64,000 nucleotides of DNA from an uncultured Chlorobiaceae bacterium. Lineage in GTDB: Bacteria > Bacteroidota > Chlorobiia > Chlorobiales > Chlorobiaceae. Shown here piece by piece: positions 9,289 to 19,253 of the stretch. The stretch is from NCBI GenBank assembly GCA_903994365.1, contig CAJEXL010000009.1:25709-89708 (forward strand). Reading direction: 5' to 3'. Numbering within the stretch: the stretch's first letter is position 1; every line of letters begins with the position of its first letter. Below the pieces are notes generated by a model. The model was not told the origin of the DNA. It worked only from the letters and a program-made list of their open reading frames with translations, and ran no database searches. The position numbers and the translations under genes were made by a program.

Positions 9289-9326
9289 ATATTAACCGAT
9301 TAAATGTATATTAACCGATTAAATGT
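9289..9326. repeat. Perfect 19-bp tandem duplication
   Basis: ATATTAACCGATTAAATGT occurs twice back to back (9289-9307 and 9308-9326). Each copy carries an ATG, in different frames because 19 is not a multiple of three. It lies between the dprA relic and the FkbM-type gene and may mark a junction or replication slippage. Confidence 0.95.
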
Positions 9327-9423
9327 AATATGGTTGGTTGGTGTTTTCTTTTTTCTGAAAGAATTTACCAATATTTTAATTAAAGTGCGCTCTATTGTTC
9401 TACTAAATAACTTGAACTTATTA

Positions 9424-10143
9424 ATGGGTTATTACAACAAAGTCAAAAGGTGTCTCAGGCAGCTTGCTGGCCGGGAGGTAGTTGCTCGGACTGAGGTGGA
9501 ATGTGCATGTTGTAATATTCATGACTGGCGAATTTGTCCTGTCGGTATTGACAGTAATAGCATCGTGTTTTCCTTGGGCGTGGGAGATGATATTGGTTTT
9601 GATAAGGGAATGATTGCAACATACAACTGTAATGTTCATGCGTTTGATCCAACACCGCGATGGATTGAGTGGATCAAATCACAGAATCTTCCTCACCAAT
9701 TTCGGTTTTATCCCTATGCAATTGGAGGAACGGATGGCACCATGAAACTTTTCCCTCGTATGCCGAACGGAAAGCCCTCTTCAACGATGCTTACGGTGAT
9801 GAATGAAGGAGTTAATGAAGCTACAGATGGTGTAACTGTCAGCGTTAAAAGACTTTCAACTCTTATGACAGAGCTTTGTGTCTCTCACCTTGATATTCTT
9901 AAAATGGATATTGAGGCGGCAGAATATCAAGTTATTGATGACTTCCTTGCGGCGGATCTGCCAGTTTATCAGCTTTTGGTAGAGTTTCATCACCGATTTA
10001 CTTCGGTTCCAGTGCAGAAAACCAGAGATACCCTTGATAAATTGTATAAAGCTGGATACAGGATTTTTTATATCACAGAAAAAGCCCGCGAATACTCTTT
10101 TATTCACATCGATACCTATAAGAAGTATTTGCAACAAATCTGA
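9424..10143 (+). CDS. FkbM-family methyltransferase
   Basis: FkbM proteins are SAM-dependent O-methyltransferases, often acting on polysaccharides, glycolipids or polyketides. The product shows VFSLGVGDDIGFDKGM (SAM-binding loop). The acidic motif VHAFDPTP follows, then the FkbM signature LDILKMDIEAAEYQVI, and the C-terminal LLVEFHHRF. The frame is open from an ATG at 9304, but the first 40 residues are a low-complexity hydrophobic stretch from AT-rich DNA and that ATG lies in the tandem repeat, so 9424 (239 residues) is preferred. No clear Shine-Dalgarno is visible for either start. It is the only such gene here and sits in a disturbed region, suggesting acquisition. Confidence 0.75.
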   Translation: MGYYNKVKRCLRQLAGREVVARTEVECACCNIHDWRICPVGIDSNSIVFSLGVGDDIGFDKGMIATYNCNVHAFDPTPRWIEWIKSQNLPHQFRFYPYAIGGTDGTMKLFPRMPNGKPSSTMLTVMNEGVNEATDGVTVSVKRLSTLMTELCVSHLDILKMDIEAAEYQVIDDFLAADLPVYQLLVEFHHRFTSVPVQKTRDTLDKLYKAGYRIFYITEKAREYSFIHIDTYKKYLQQI

Positions 10144-10164
10144 ATGAGGGTATTTTGTTCTTTA

Positions 10165-11316
10165 TTATGGCATCTTTTTCTGGAAAAGCTGTCCTGGTTG
10201 TTGTATGATGGCCTCTTTCAGTTCGAGTTCAAATAGATGGACAAGGAGAGATGGAATATCAATGTTTGAAGCGGTGGCAAGTGCATCTATGTGTATGGGT
10301 GCGTTGCCCATGCAATGGATAATGCTTTTTTCGAGAGGAGTAAGATTGTCGTTGGTGCTGCTTTTCGGTAATGGAGAGCTCCCCGAATGCTTTTTTGCAA
10401 ATTCTCCTCCAAGTTCGCTGATGATATCGTCAACACTCATGATCGCCTTTGCTTGACCTTGCTGGATGAGCTTGTTCGTTCCCCTTGATGTTCTTGAAAA
10501 GATACTGCCTGGAATAGCAAAAACCTCCCTGTTCTGTTCAAGGGCAGAGGCCGCTGTAATCAGTGATCCCCCTTTCAGATCGGACTCAATGACGATGGTG
10601 CCTGAAGAGATGCCTGAAATAACGCGGTTTCTCTTTGGAAATTTTCCAGGGGAGAGTTCTGAACCAATCCACTCTTCTGAAATGATTGCTCCCTGCTCAA
10701 CGATTCTTGGCCACACCTTTCCCTTTGGATCGGTATAGATGGTGTCAATGCCACTAGCAAGAACGGCGACAGTAATTCCTCCGTTCTCAAGAGTCGCCGT
10801 GTGTGCCGCCATATCGATGCCATAAGCCAAACCGCTGAAGATGATAATGCCGCAATCGACCAGCTCTTTGCACACCAGTGCCGTAGCCTGTTTGCCATAT
10901 TGTGAGGCATACCTTGTTCCTACTACAGCAAGGCCATAAGACTCTGTGTCCGGAAGTGAGCCCCGTATAAAGAGGCAGGGAGGTGGATCATAGATTTCTC
11001 TCAACAGAGCCGGGTAGGTGTGATCAAGGATGGTTATGATGCTTGCATTGTATCGGGGAAGCGCTGCAAGTTGCTCTTCAGCAGCCCGTCTGGCTACCTC
11101 TCTCGTTTGCGCATGGTGAAAAAAATGGTGAATTTGCCGGGCAAGAGATTCACCAATTCCCGATACCTGCACAAGCTCATTGATATCAGCGTGCAAAATA
11201 TCGGTCAGGTCAGGAAAAGAGCTGACAATTGCCTTGATTCTTGCCGGACCAATACCCGGAACAAGCGTCAGGAGAAGGAGAAAAAGCCTCTGTTCCATGG
11301 TATCAGGAGGTCTCAT
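10165..11316 (-). CDS. dprA: DNA-protecting protein DprA
   Basis: DprA binds incoming single-stranded DNA during transformation and loads RecA. The 383-residue product has an N-terminal helix-hairpin-helix region (LVPGIGPARIKAI). The Rossmann core follows with VVGTRYASQYG, SGLAYGIDMAAH and VLASGID. The ssDNA-binding signature (FPKRNRVISGIS, then GGSLITAASALEQNREVFAIPG) follows, and a C-terminal winged-helix segment ends in QLFQKKMP. It is intact and 12 nt downstream of the prenyl synthase gene. Its 3' end is duplicated in decayed form at 9175-9283. Confidence 0.94.
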   Translation of the reverse strand: MRPPDTMEQRLFLLLLTLVPGIGPARIKAIVSSFPDLTDILHADINELVQVSGIGESLARQIHHFFHHAQTREVARRAAEEQLAALPRYNASIITILDHTYPALLREIYDPPPCLFIRGSLPDTESYGLAVVGTRYASQYGKQATALVCKELVDCGIIIFSGLAYGIDMAAHTATLENGGITVAVLASGIDTIYTDPKGKVWPRIVEQGAIISEEWIGSELSPGKFPKRNRVISGISSGTIVIESDLKGGSLITAASALEQNREVFAIPGSIFSRTSRGTNKLIQQGQAKAIMSVDDIISELGGEFAKKHSGSSPLPKSSTNDNLTPLEKSIIHCMGNAPIHIDALATASNIDIPSLLVHLFELELKEAIIQQPGQLFQKKMP

Positions 11317-11328
11317 AACAAACAGAGG

Positions 11329-12342
11329 TTAGAAGTCTCTCTTCATGAGCAGATTTGCAAATCCTTTCAGGTACTCTTTTCCCTCTGCATGAGGCAGGCC
11401 CTCTAAAGCGGTCAGAGCCTCATTTGTATCTCTGTTAATCAGTGCAGCAGTCTCTTCAAGGACTCCGCATCGCTCAAAGAGAGCTTTTACTTCCGGCACC
11501 CTCTCAGCGCCAATGCCCTTATTGACAATAATTGAGTTAAGAAGAGCGCGGTCAGCACCTGAACACAGTTCCAGAGAGCGGAGCAGAAGATAGGTCTTTT
11601 TGCCGTTGATGATATCTCCACCCGCCATCTTTCCGGACTTTCCATCTTGGGCCATAATGTCGAGATAGTCATCCTGTATCTGAAAAGCGCGACCTATTTT
11701 TTCGCCGAACAGCACCAGACTTTCAAGTTGCTCTTTAGTTCCGTTCGCCGCAACGCCACCGGCTTCAAGTGCGGCTGCAATGAGACGGCCGGTTTTCTTG
11801 GCAATCATGTCGAGATAGTCAGCTATCGTGGCATCTTTTTTCTCTTCAAGTTCCATGTCGAGCGCTTGCCCTTCACAGATCGTCATATTGGCGTGGTTGA
11901 GAATATGGACCAGTTCAGCATGTCGGGTACTCCTTGCCTGCAGGGCAAGTTCATAAGCGTAGGCAATCATCATATCTCCCGTCAGTATGGCGGCATTGGT
12001 GTTCCAATGCTTGTGAACGGTAGGTCTGCCATGGCGCAGCTCAGCCTGGTCCATGATATCGTCGTGGATCAGGGTAAAGTTATGCAAGATTTCAACCGCC
12101 AGGGCGACACTGAGCGCATCTTCCGAAGAGCCGCATACCGCTTCCGATGCCAGCAGCGTCAGAAATGGACGTATTCTCTTCCCTTTGCCTTCAAGAATGT
12201 ATCTGGCTGGCGCATAAAGGGTGACAGGGCTCTCACTTTCAAAACATTTCCAAAGTGCGGTGTTGATTTTTGAGAAGTAAAGGTTGTACTTTTTTTCGAC
12301 AAGTTCCTGTGTAATAGGCATAGTAATAATGAAATCGGTCAT
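11329..12342 (-). CDS. Polyprenyl (geranylgeranyl/farnesyl-type) diphosphate synthase
   Basis: Trans-prenyl synthases condense IPP with allylic diphosphates; in green sulfur bacteria the products feed bacteriochlorophyll tails, carotenoids and quinones. The first aspartate-rich motif is [17 protein letters not shown] and the second is [17 protein letters not shown] supplies the diphosphate-binding basic residues. Length is 337 residues. Chain length of the product cannot be fixed by eye. The ATG overlaps the fni stop codon by 4 bp, so isomerase and synthase are translationally coupled, a logical IPP-supply pair. Confidence 0.9.
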   Translation of the reverse strand: MTDFIITMPITQELVEKKYNLYFSKINTALWKCFESESPVTLYAPARYILEGKGKRIRPFLTLLASEAVCGSSEDALSVALAVEILHNFTLIHDDIMDQAELRHGRPTVHKHWNTNAAILTGDMMIAYAYELALQARSTRHAELVHILNHANMTICEGQALDMELEEKKDATIADYLDMIAKKTGRLIAAALEAGGVAANGTKEQLESLVLFGEKIGRAFQIQDDYLDIMAQDGKSGKMAGGDIINGKKTYLLLRSLELCSGADRALLNSIIVNKGIGAERVPEVKALFERCGVLEETAALINRDTNEALTALEGLPHAEGKEYLKGFANLLMKRDF

Positions 12343-13412
12343 TGTTTGAAGGTAAGTCTTTTGTTTCTGAGCTCCTCAATGGTCGCAGCCCCGGTCAGGA
12401 ACATCACTGCCCTGAGATCGTTCAGCCAGGTATCAATGGTCTTTTCAAGGGTTCCTTCGTAAAGGGCTTTGAGGAGAGATCTTGCTGAAGCGGCAAGCTG
12501 AGCTCCAAGCGCAAGTGATGTGGCGATATCAGTACCACTCTTTATTCCGCCTGAGGCAATGATTTCAATATCAATAAATTCAGAATGCTCTTTTTTCAGC
12601 TCACTGATGTCAAGCAGGCATTGAGCCGTAGGAATTCCCCAGTTCAGCAGAAGGTCAAGAGCGGGCAGACTGAAACGGTTATCCTGTCCGAATTGACGGA
12701 TATATCGGATCTCTTCTACTTTTTGCCAACTGATTCCTCCGGCACCCGCCACATCAATGACGCTAACACCTACTTCAAGAAGCTGTCGTGCAACGGTTGC
12801 CGAAATACCGCATCCAACCTCTTTAACAATAACCGGTACGGTGATTTTATTGGTGAGTAGTTCAAGTTGTTCAAGAACATTTCGGAAATTTGTGTTTCCT
12901 TCAGGCTGAAAGAGCTCTTGCGCCGCATTGAGATGTACAATCAATCCATCGGCTTCCAGCAGTTCAAGCATAATACTGATCTCGCTCTTGCGTAATCCTT
13001 TGGCAATCTCGGGAGCTCCAATATTGGCAAAGATTTGGATTGATGGCGCGAATTTTCTTGTAATGGCAAAACTGTCGCGATATAACGGGTTTTCAAGTGC
13101 CTGTCGCATACTGCCAACGCCAAGCGGAATTTTAAACCGTTCCGCAGCTTCTGCAAGATGCTGGTTGAGCGTTGCCGCTTCACTATAGCCTCCCGTCATG
13201 GAGGAGATCATCAGTGGCGCCCCGATTTTTCTTCCAAGAAAAGTTGTGGAGAGATCAATGTCACAAAGCGACAGCTCTGGTAACGCATTATGGATAAATT
13301 CAAATTGCTCAAACCCTGTCGTTTTGCTTTTGAACGCAACATCCCCCTGCAGACATATCTCGACGTGACTGTGCTTCCGCTCAATTGTTATATTGTCTGC
13401 TGTATTGCTCAT
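12339..13412 (-). CDS. fni: Type 2 isopentenyl-diphosphate delta-isomerase
   Basis: Type 2 IDI is an FMN enzyme that interconverts IPP and DMAPP. The 357-residue product carries [33 protein letters not shown] and [20 protein letters not shown] with a GGI segment ([19 protein letters not shown]) forms the flavin phosphate site. The gene heads an isoprenoid run (fni, prenyl synthase, dprA). The 106-bp gap before the divergent permease gene probably holds its promoter. Confidence 0.95.
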   Translation of the reverse strand: MSNTADNITIERKHSHVEICLQGDVAFKSKTTGFEQFEFIHNALPELSLCDIDLSTTFLGRKIGAPLMISSMTGGYSEAATLNQHLAEAAERFKIPLGVGSMRQALENPLYRDSFAITRKFAPSIQIFANIGAPEIAKGLRKSEISIMLELLEADGLIVHLNAAQELFQPEGNTNFRNVLEQLELLTNKITVPVIVKEVGCGISATVARQLLEVGVSVIDVAGAGGISWQKVEEIRYIRQFGQDNRFSLPALDLLLNWGIPTAQCLLDISELKKEHSEFIDIEIIASGGIKSGTDIATSLALGAQLAASARSLLKALYEGTLEKTIDTWLNDLRAVMFLTGAATIEELRNKRLTFKQ

Positions 13413-13518
13413 GTTGCGGGGAAAGGTTCCTCGACGGATTAGTAATACTTCAAGAAAAAATGATACAACATAACAAAAATATTCAATAAGTTCTCACCTC
13501 CATATCGAGGGGTTTATC

Positions 13519-14787
13519 ATGCTGAAGACATTGTTTGATATAGCCGTCCGTCACCTGCTTGGACGCCGTCGGCAGACGCTTACCACCATATTTGGTGTTG
13601 CTATAAGCACCATGGTGCTGATTACCACAAATTCCCTGATGCGCGGATTGCTTGACTCCTTTGTAGAAACTATTGTCAATGTAGCTCCCCACATCACGCT
13701 TAAAGGGGATAAAATGAACCCGATGCCGTTGAATCTTTTTGACAAAGAGAGCACTTCAGTGGTTGCCTATGTTGATGATAATATCCAGAAGCTTGAACAG
13801 GAAGAGGTCCGAAACTATCGCCAGATTCTCGCCCTGTTAAGCACAGCAGAGTATCAACAGCAAGTTACGGTCGCATCACCTTATGTCAATGCACAGGTTA
13901 TGGCGGTAAAGGGGAGCCGTAATCAGCCTATTCTCCTCAAAGGTGTTTTGATTGACAAGGAGGATGCTGTCAGTGGTATCCGGAAAAAACTGATCAAGGG
14001 CGATATTGCCCTCTTTGAAAAAACAACCAATGCGCTGCTTGTGGGGAGAACGGTTGCAAAGGATATGAATCTCAAGCTGAATGATCAGGTTGTTATTATT
14101 CCAGCTTCCGGAAAAAGTCGGCAGTGCAAGGTGGCTGGGATTTTTTTTTCAGGGGTCAATGCTGTTGATAATAGTGTTTTTGTCTCCCTCAAGTTTGCAC
14201 AAATTATTGAGGGATTACCAGCAAACAAGGTTTCTGGCATTGCGCTTAAAGTTGCTGATCCGTTTGCCAATGCTTCCCTTGCAAGAGATCTTGAGCGGGT
14301 TACCGGTTATCAGTGCATGACCTGGCAGAAGGAAAATGCAAGCCTTCTCTCCCTCTTTACCCGTATTGGTTATATCGTTTTCTCTTTGGTTGGCTTTGTC
14401 GGTATTGTCTCAGGGTTTGGAGTTGCAAATATTCTTGTGACCACCGTTTTTGAAAAGAGTCGTGACATTGCTATCATGAAATCACTTGGATTTTCTGCTT
14501 TTGAAATGGTGAGCATGTTTATTTTCGAGGGTTTTATGGTGGGATTGGCTGGTGCGCTTGCTGGTGGAGTACTGGCTATAGGCTCAATCAATCTCCTTGC
14601 CAGCCTTCCCATAGAGAGTTCCCAGGGGCCTCTGACGAAAACGGGCTTCAGTATGTCTTACAACCCCCTCTATTTTTTGCTCATTATCGGTATAACCGTT
14701 CTGATCAGCACGATCGCAGCAATTCTTCCTTCAGCGCGGGCGGCCAAACTCGAACCGATCACCGTACTCAGGGACAGCAGTTTGTAA
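13519..14787 (+). CDS. ABC transporter permease, LolC/LolE-MacB type
   Basis: This 422-residue protein has the FtsX/MacB permease plan: one N-terminal membrane helix after RHLLGRRRQT, a large extracytoplasmic MacB-like domain (about residues 45-270), and three C-terminal helices. The segment VFEKSRDIAIMKSLGFSAFE is the coupling segment typical of LolC/E, and it ends SARAAKLEPITVLRD as family members do. Lipoprotein release is the likely role. No partner ATPase (LolD type) gene is adjacent, so the complex must be completed elsewhere. It ends 3 bp from the convergent exporter gene. Confidence 0.85.
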   Translation: MLKTLFDIAVRHLLGRRRQTLTTIFGVAISTMVLITTNSLMRGLLDSFVETIVNVAPHITLKGDKMNPMPLNLFDKESTSVVAYVDDNIQKLEQEEVRNYRQILALLSTAEYQQQVTVASPYVNAQVMAVKGSRNQPILLKGVLIDKEDAVSGIRKKLIKGDIALFEKTTNALLVGRTVAKDMNLKLNDQVVIIPASGKSRQCKVAGIFFSGVNAVDNSVFVSLKFAQIIEGLPANKVSGIALKVADPFANASLARDLERVTGYQCMTWQKENASLLSLFTRIGYIVFSLVGFVGIVSGFGVANILVTTVFEKSRDIAIMKSLGFSAFEMVSMFIFEGFMVGLAGALAGGVLAIGSINLLASLPIESSQGPLTKTGFSMSYNPLYFLLIIGITVLISTIAAILPSARAAKLEPITVLRDSSL

Positions 14788-14790
14788 AGC

Positions 14791-16614
14791 TTACAGCCCT
14801 CCGGGTCGAGTCTGTTCCGGGTGCTGCAGCAAGTAGAGTTTGTAGTAAAGTCCTCTTTTTGCGAGAAGCTCCTGATGGTTTCCGCACTCTCTTATCACCC
14901 CTTTGTGCAGGACAATAATTTTATCGGCCTTTTGAACTGTTGATAGTCTGTGGGCAATAATAATCGAGGTGCGATTGCTCATGAGACTGGTGGTTGCAGC
15001 ATCAATAAGGGATTCTGTTTCAGTATCGACCGAGCTGGTGGCCTCATCAAGCACAAGAATTTCAGGATTGTAGAGGAGCGCCCGGACGAAGGCGATTAAC
15101 TGTTTCTGTCCGGAGGAGAGGCCTGTGCCGTTTTCAAGAACCCTGTACTCGTAACCGCCTGGAAGCTGTTGAATAAAGCGGTCAGCTCCTACCACCCGAG
15201 CCGCTTCACGCAACTCCTCATCTGTGACATCAGGATTGCCAAATGCAAGGTTTTCCCTTATGGTGCCGGAAAAGAGAAACACATCCTGCATGACAACACC
15301 AACGAGCCTCCTTACCGAAAGCTCCGTTATCTGTTGCAGCGGGATGCCGTCAATGGTCACTGACCCTTTGGCGAAGGGGTAAAGTTTTGAGATGATATTA
15401 ATAAGGGTTGTTTTTCCGCTTCCCGTGGCACCGACAATAGCAATCTTTTCTCCATGCCGGATGGTCATCGAGATATCTTTCAGCACCCAGTGTTCGCTCT
15501 CATAAGCAAACCAGACATTTTTAAACGCAATACACTCCTTGAACGAGGTGAGATTGTTCAGTTCGGACTGCGCTTCTACTCCCTCTTTCTCGTCAAGGAG
15601 CCGGATAATGCGGTCAGAGCTTGCGATGGCTGTCTGAATAACATTGAAACGGTCAGAGAGATGTTGTAACGGTCTGAAAAATAACCAGATATACTGAACA
15701 AACGAGACGACGACACCGATAGAGAGATCAGCCTTGAGCAGCCGTACACCGCCGTACCATAGAACCAGGCCTGCCGCTGCCGAACTCAGCACCTCAATCA
15801 GCGGAAAATAGACGGAGAAGTAAAAGACCGTCCGGATATTGGCATCCCGATGATCAGCATTGATAGCGGCATATTTGCCTGCTTCGCGCCCTTCACGGTT
15901 AAAGAGCTGAACAATGGTCATACCGGTAAGATGCTCCTGAAAAAAGGTGTTCAGTCTTGCGTTATGGGTGAGGACATCCTGAAAAGCAATCCGGACCCGT
16001 TTTTTGAAGGCCATGGTTGCATAAATCATCAAAGGGAGAATGCCGAGGACAATAAGGGTGAGTTGCCAGTCAATCCAGAGCATCATTACCACAATAAAGA
16101 GGAGTTGCAACAGGTCGCCCAGAATCGTGATGATTCCACTGGAAAGCATCTCATTGAGTGACTCTACATCACTTGTTGTACGGGTGATCAGCCTTCCAAT
16201 AGGGTTTCGGTCATAAAATCTTGCTGGCAGCTTCTGCAGATGGGTAAAAATATCCATCCGGATGTCAAGCACTGCTTTTTGGCCGATTATCTGGGTCAGC
16301 CATGTGGTGATATATTGCTTGATACCATCCAAAAGAATAGTACTGGCCAACAACAGACTGATAACGCTGAGCCCTTTAAAATCAGCTCGTGTGATGTAAT
16401 CGTCAATGGCGATTTTTGTCAAATATGGTCTCAATGGGCCAAGAAAAGAGCCAGCAATTGTAATGACAACTGCAATTGCTACCAGCTTGTTGTATGGTTT
16501 GATATACCTGAAAAGCCGGGCGATGATATAGCGGTCAACTGAATTATTTTTCTCTTTTTGGAGTGTATCATCCTGCTGTGGCCTGAAGCTTTTTTTTGTC
16601 GGGTTGTTACTCAT
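14791..16614 (-). CDS. ABC exporter, fused permease and ATPase (MsbA-like)
   Basis: The 607-residue half-transporter has an N-terminal six-helix domain with coupling segment [20 protein letters not shown]. The C-terminal ATPase has Walker [13 protein letters not shown]-loop [16 protein letters not shown], and signature [15 protein letters not shown]. Walker B is [16 protein letters not shown]. This plan fits lipid A/lipid or drug export. Its start overlaps the preceding phosphohexomutase gene by 8 bp. The operon pairing with a cell-wall or sugar mutase hints at an envelope role but does not set the substrate. Confidence 0.88.
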   Translation of the reverse strand: MSNNPTKKSFRPQQDDTLQKEKNNSVDRYIIARLFRYIKPYNKLVAIAVVITIAGSFLGPLRPYLTKIAIDDYITRADFKGLSVISLLLASTILLDGIKQYITTWLTQIIGQKAVLDIRMDIFTHLQKLPARFYDRNPIGRLITRTTSDVESLNEMLSSGIITILGDLLQLLFIVVMMLWIDWQLTLIVLGILPLMIYATMAFKKRVRIAFQDVLTHNARLNTFFQEHLTGMTIVQLFNREGREAGKYAAINADHRDANIRTVFYFSVYFPLIEVLSSAAAGLVLWYGGVRLLKADLSIGVVVSFVQYIWLFFRPLQHLSDRFNVIQTAIASSDRIIRLLDEKEGVEAQSELNNLTSFKECIAFKNVWFAYESEHWVLKDISMTIRHGEKIAIVGATGSGKTTLINIISKLYPFAKGSVTIDGIPLQQITELSVRRLVGVVMQDVFLFSGTIRENLAFGNPDVTDEELREAARVVGADRFIQQLPGGYEYRVLENGTGLSSGQKQLIAFVRALLYNPEILVLDEATSSVDTETESLIDAATTSLMSNRTSIIIAHRLSTVQKADKIIVLHKGVIRECGNHQELLAKRGLYYKLYLLQHPEQTRPGGL

Positions 16615-18022
16615 GCTGTTTTATGCCCGAGCCTCTTTTTTCAATTTCACTCTTCAGCTCACTGGCCAACGATTCAGCCTGTTCTTTAGTGGGAGCCTCG
16701 GCATAGATTCTCACAATAGGTTCGGTGTTTGATGGGCGCAGGTGAACCCAACTGTTTGCAAAATCAAGTTTCAGTCCATCAAGCCTGTTTGCTTCAGCGG
16801 CAGGATAAATTGTTTCTATATAAGAAAATATTGATTCGAGTGATTCACGATCTGCATGGCTGAGTACAATTTTCTGCTTGGACATAAAATAATCAGGGAA
16901 CTGACGCCTGAATTGTGAGAGTGTTCCTCGGTCGTTTTTGCTACGCCAGAGTGTGAATGCCTGAACAATCAGCGCTATGCCGACCAAAGCATCACGCCCA
17001 TAGTGTAACTCAGGCAGAATAACCCCACCGTTGCCTTCACCACCAATAACCGCATGTTTTTCTTTCATGACAGCACTGACGTTGGCTTCTCCAACTTTGG
17101 CGCTGTAACATGCCTCCCCATATCGGTTGGCAATATCACGAAGTGCACGACTGCTTGAAAGATTGTTTGCCACTGGCCCAAGTTTGTGCTTGAGGTAAAA
17201 ATCAGCACAGGCAACCAGGGTATACTCCTCACCGAAGAGAGTACCATCTTCGCAGAGAAGAGCAAGCCGGTCAACATCCGGATCGACAACCAGAGCAAAG
17301 TCGCATCCACTCTTCTGTAGTGCAGCAATGGTTCCTGACAAATTTTCTTCAATAGGTTCAGGATTTCGGGGAAAGAGGCCGGTGCCGCCACAGGCAAATT
17401 GAACAATGCTCGAAATTCCAAGCCTTTCACAAAGCTTGGGAACAATCGAAGAGCCAGCACCTTCAACAGAGTCAACCAGCACCCTGAACTCTTCTCGGGC
17501 AATTGAGGTCGGATTGATACAGGGTAACTGAAGGACTTTATCTATATGATAGTCCTCATAACTGTTATTCTGGCTGATTGAGCCAATGGCATCCCAGCGT
17601 GCAGGGAAAAATTGCTCTTTTTTTGCAATATCAAGAAGTTCCTCCACCTCTTCAGCGTCTAAAAACTCGCCAAGGTGGTTCAGCATTTTCAGTGCATTCC
17701 ATGGAACAGGGTTGTGTGAAGCTGTAATGATAAGTCCAGCTTCAGCCTTTTCTGCGGCCACGGCAATTTCAACGGTTGGAGTGGTGGCGATACCAAGATC
17801 AATAACATCACACCCGCAAAGGAGCAGCGTACTGCTGACCAGATCACTGATAGCTTTACCTGTAGGTCTGGTGTCCCTGCCGATAACAATACGGGATTTT
17901 TTTTCAGGATTCCGCCGAAGCGTCCACGAAGCAAAAGCCATAGCAAACGCGGTGAGATTTTTTGGTGTCAGGCTCTCGCCAACAACACCCCTTATTCCGG
18001 AAACGCTGATCATCAAGCTCAT
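16607..18022 (-). CDS. Phosphohexomutase (GlmM/phosphomannomutase family)
   Basis: Alpha-D-phosphohexomutases move phosphate between C1 and C6 of hexoses or hexosamines. The product shows [14 protein letters not shown] at the start and the phosphoserine loop [16 protein letters not shown]. The metal-binding [10 protein letters not shown], sugar-binding [11 protein letters not shown] and phosphate-binding [17 protein letters not shown] follow. Starting at 18022 gives 471 residues and the usual N-terminus; an upstream ATG at 18172 would add 50 unfamiliar residues. GlmM is the better fit for peptidoglycan and LPS supply, but mannose specificity cannot be excluded. Confidence 0.85.
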   Translation of the reverse strand: MSLMISVSGIRGVVGESLTPKNLTAFAMAFASWTLRRNPEKKSRIVIGRDTRPTGKAISDLVSSTLLLCGCDVIDLGIATTPTVEIAVAAEKAEAGLIITASHNPVPWNALKMLNHLGEFLDAEEVEELLDIAKKEQFFPARWDAIGSISQNNSYEDYHIDKVLQLPCINPTSIAREEFRVLVDSVEGAGSSIVPKLCERLGISSIVQFACGGTGLFPRNPEPIEENLSGTIAALQKSGCDFALVVDPDVDRLALLCEDGTLFGEEYTLVACADFYLKHKLGPVANNLSSSRALRDIANRYGEACYSAKVGEANVSAVMKEKHAVIGGEGNGGVILPELHYGRDALVGIALIVQAFTLWRSKNDRGTLSQFRRQFPDYFMSKQKIVLSHADRESLESIFSYIETIYPAAEANRLDGLKLDFANSWVHLRPSNTEPIVRIYAEAPTKEQAESLASELKSEIEKRGSGIKQHE

Positions 18023-18174
18023 AAACTGCTGGGTATCAAGATTAAAATTTTGCGCAATATAAAAAAAATTGGGGTAGGGTGAGTATCGGTAAGGTGTTGC
18101 CTGGAGGTGACAAGATGAGGGGGAGCAGACTGAATGGGGGATAGAGGTAAAATCTTTATTGATTTTTATCAATC

Positions 18175-18195
18175 TTTGTCGTTTGTCGTTTGTCG
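18175..18195. repeat. Three tandem 7-bp units
   Basis: TTTGTCG is repeated three times without interruption in the 244-bp gap between the divergent phosphohexomutase and rpsT genes. It is a slippage-prone microsatellite in a promoter-bearing region. No effect is evident. Confidence 0.9.
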
Positions 18196-18266
18196 TTTTG
18201 ATTCGTTTCTTCTATATTGGATACCTTTTATTATTCTAATAATATTTTATCCAAGAGTAAGCGTAT

Positions 18267-18542
18267 ATGCCTTTACATAAATCGGCTGAAAAAAGATTAC
18301 GGCAGTCAGAAAGAAGAAATGCCAGAAACAGAGCAAGGAAAAAAGAGCTTAAAGTTCTTGTTAAAACCATGCAAAAACTGATTGATACCAGTGCGGAAAA
18401 GGCTGTAGTCGAGGTTGCTTACCGTTCGGCTGTTCAGAAACTTGATCGTCTTGGGGTAAAAAATTACATTCACCCCAACAAAGCGTCTCGCAAGAAATCA
18501 CAGTTGACACGGCTTTTAAACAGCTATGTGAAAGTTGATTAA
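18267..18542 (+). CDS. rpsT: 30S ribosomal protein S20
   Basis: S20 binds helices of the 5' and 3' minor domains of 16S rRNA. The 91-residue, lysine- and arginine-rich product has the family start [20 protein letters not shown] and the tail [20 protein letters not shown]. Normal length. It is a monocistronic-looking gene with hairpins downstream. Confidence 0.95.
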   Translation: MPLHKSAEKRLRQSERRNARNRARKKELKVLVKTMQKLIDTSAEKAVVEVAYRSAVQKLDRLGVKNYIHPNKASRKKSQLTRLLNSYVKVD

Positions 18543-18557
18543 AAAGTAGAAGAACGT

Positions 18558-18621
18558 TCTGGCTCGGCCAGAGGTGATTTTTGTTGTCTGACATCCGGAC
18601 TGGATATCCTTTTCAGTCCGG
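18558..18621 (+). terminator. Two successive hairpins between rpsT and ruvA
   Basis: TCTGGC/GCCAGA (18558-18563 with 18567-18572) is followed by a T-rich ATTTTTGTTG. CCGGACTG/CAGTCCGG (18595-18602 with 18614-18621) follows. The first resembles a weak intrinsic terminator of rpsT. The second may be part of the ruvA leader. Confidence 0.45.
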
Positions 18622-18641
18622 GTTTCCATACCCTTCTATTC

Positions 18642-19244
18642 ATGTTTGCATATTTTCGCGGCAAGCTGATTTCAGTTTTGCCTGAAGAGGCGGTTGTTGA
18701 GGTCTCTGGTATTGCCTATAAGTTTCTTGTTTCTGCAATGACAAGCAGGCGCTTTCCGGAACCAGGGAGCGATGTGCTTATTTTTTCACATCTTTATGTC
18801 AGGGAAGATGCCCTTCAACTCTACGGTTTTTCTGGGGAAGATGAGCGACAACTCTTCCGTTTGCTTTTGCTTGCCTCTGGTGTGGGGCCAAAGCTTGCGC
18901 TTGCGGTTCTCTCCGGATTACAGGTACATGAGGTGCATGAGGCTATTCTGGCCAATGCGCCTGAGCGCCTCTATGGTATTTCCGGCATCGGCAAGAAAAC
19001 TGCAGCAAGGATTATTCTTGAATTAAGGGATAAAATTCTGAAACTTGCTCCTGTTGGTACCATGGTTTCACCCGCTTCGCTTCAGACAAGCCGGTTACGG
19101 GATGATGCCATTAATGCCCTTGTAACGCTTGGTTTTTCAAGGCCTGCTGTTCAAAAAGCTGTGGTAACGATTCTCGAACAACAGGAAGGGCTCACTGTTG
19201 AAGAGGTAGTCAAATCAGCACTTGTTTCCATTCATAATAGTTAG
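18642..19244 (+). CDS. ruvA: Holliday junction DNA helicase subunit RuvA
   Basis: RuvA binds Holliday junctions and recruits the RuvB motor. The 200-residue product has an N-terminal OB fold ([20 protein letters not shown]) and paired helix-hairpin-helix motifs ([17 protein letters not shown] and [22 protein letters not shown]). A C-terminal three-helix domain ([20 protein letters not shown]) completes it. ruvB and ruvC are not adjacent. folC follows 9 nt later. Confidence 0.95.
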   Translation: MFAYFRGKLISVLPEEAVVEVSGIAYKFLVSAMTSRRFPEPGSDVLIFSHLYVREDALQLYGFSGEDERQLFRLLLLASGVGPKLALAVLSGLQVHEVHEAILANAPERLYGISGIGKKTAARIILELRDKILKLAPVGTMVSPASLQTSRLRDDAINALVTLGFSRPAVQKAVVTILEQQEGLTVEEVVKSALVSIHNS

Positions 19245-19253
19245 CAGCAAACG

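Noticed and set aside
9304..9423. N-terminal 40-residue extension of the FkbM gene as a membrane anchor
   Set aside because: It is hydrophobic but comes from AT-rich DNA starting inside a tandem repeat; the domain fits a start at 9424. Not fully excluded.
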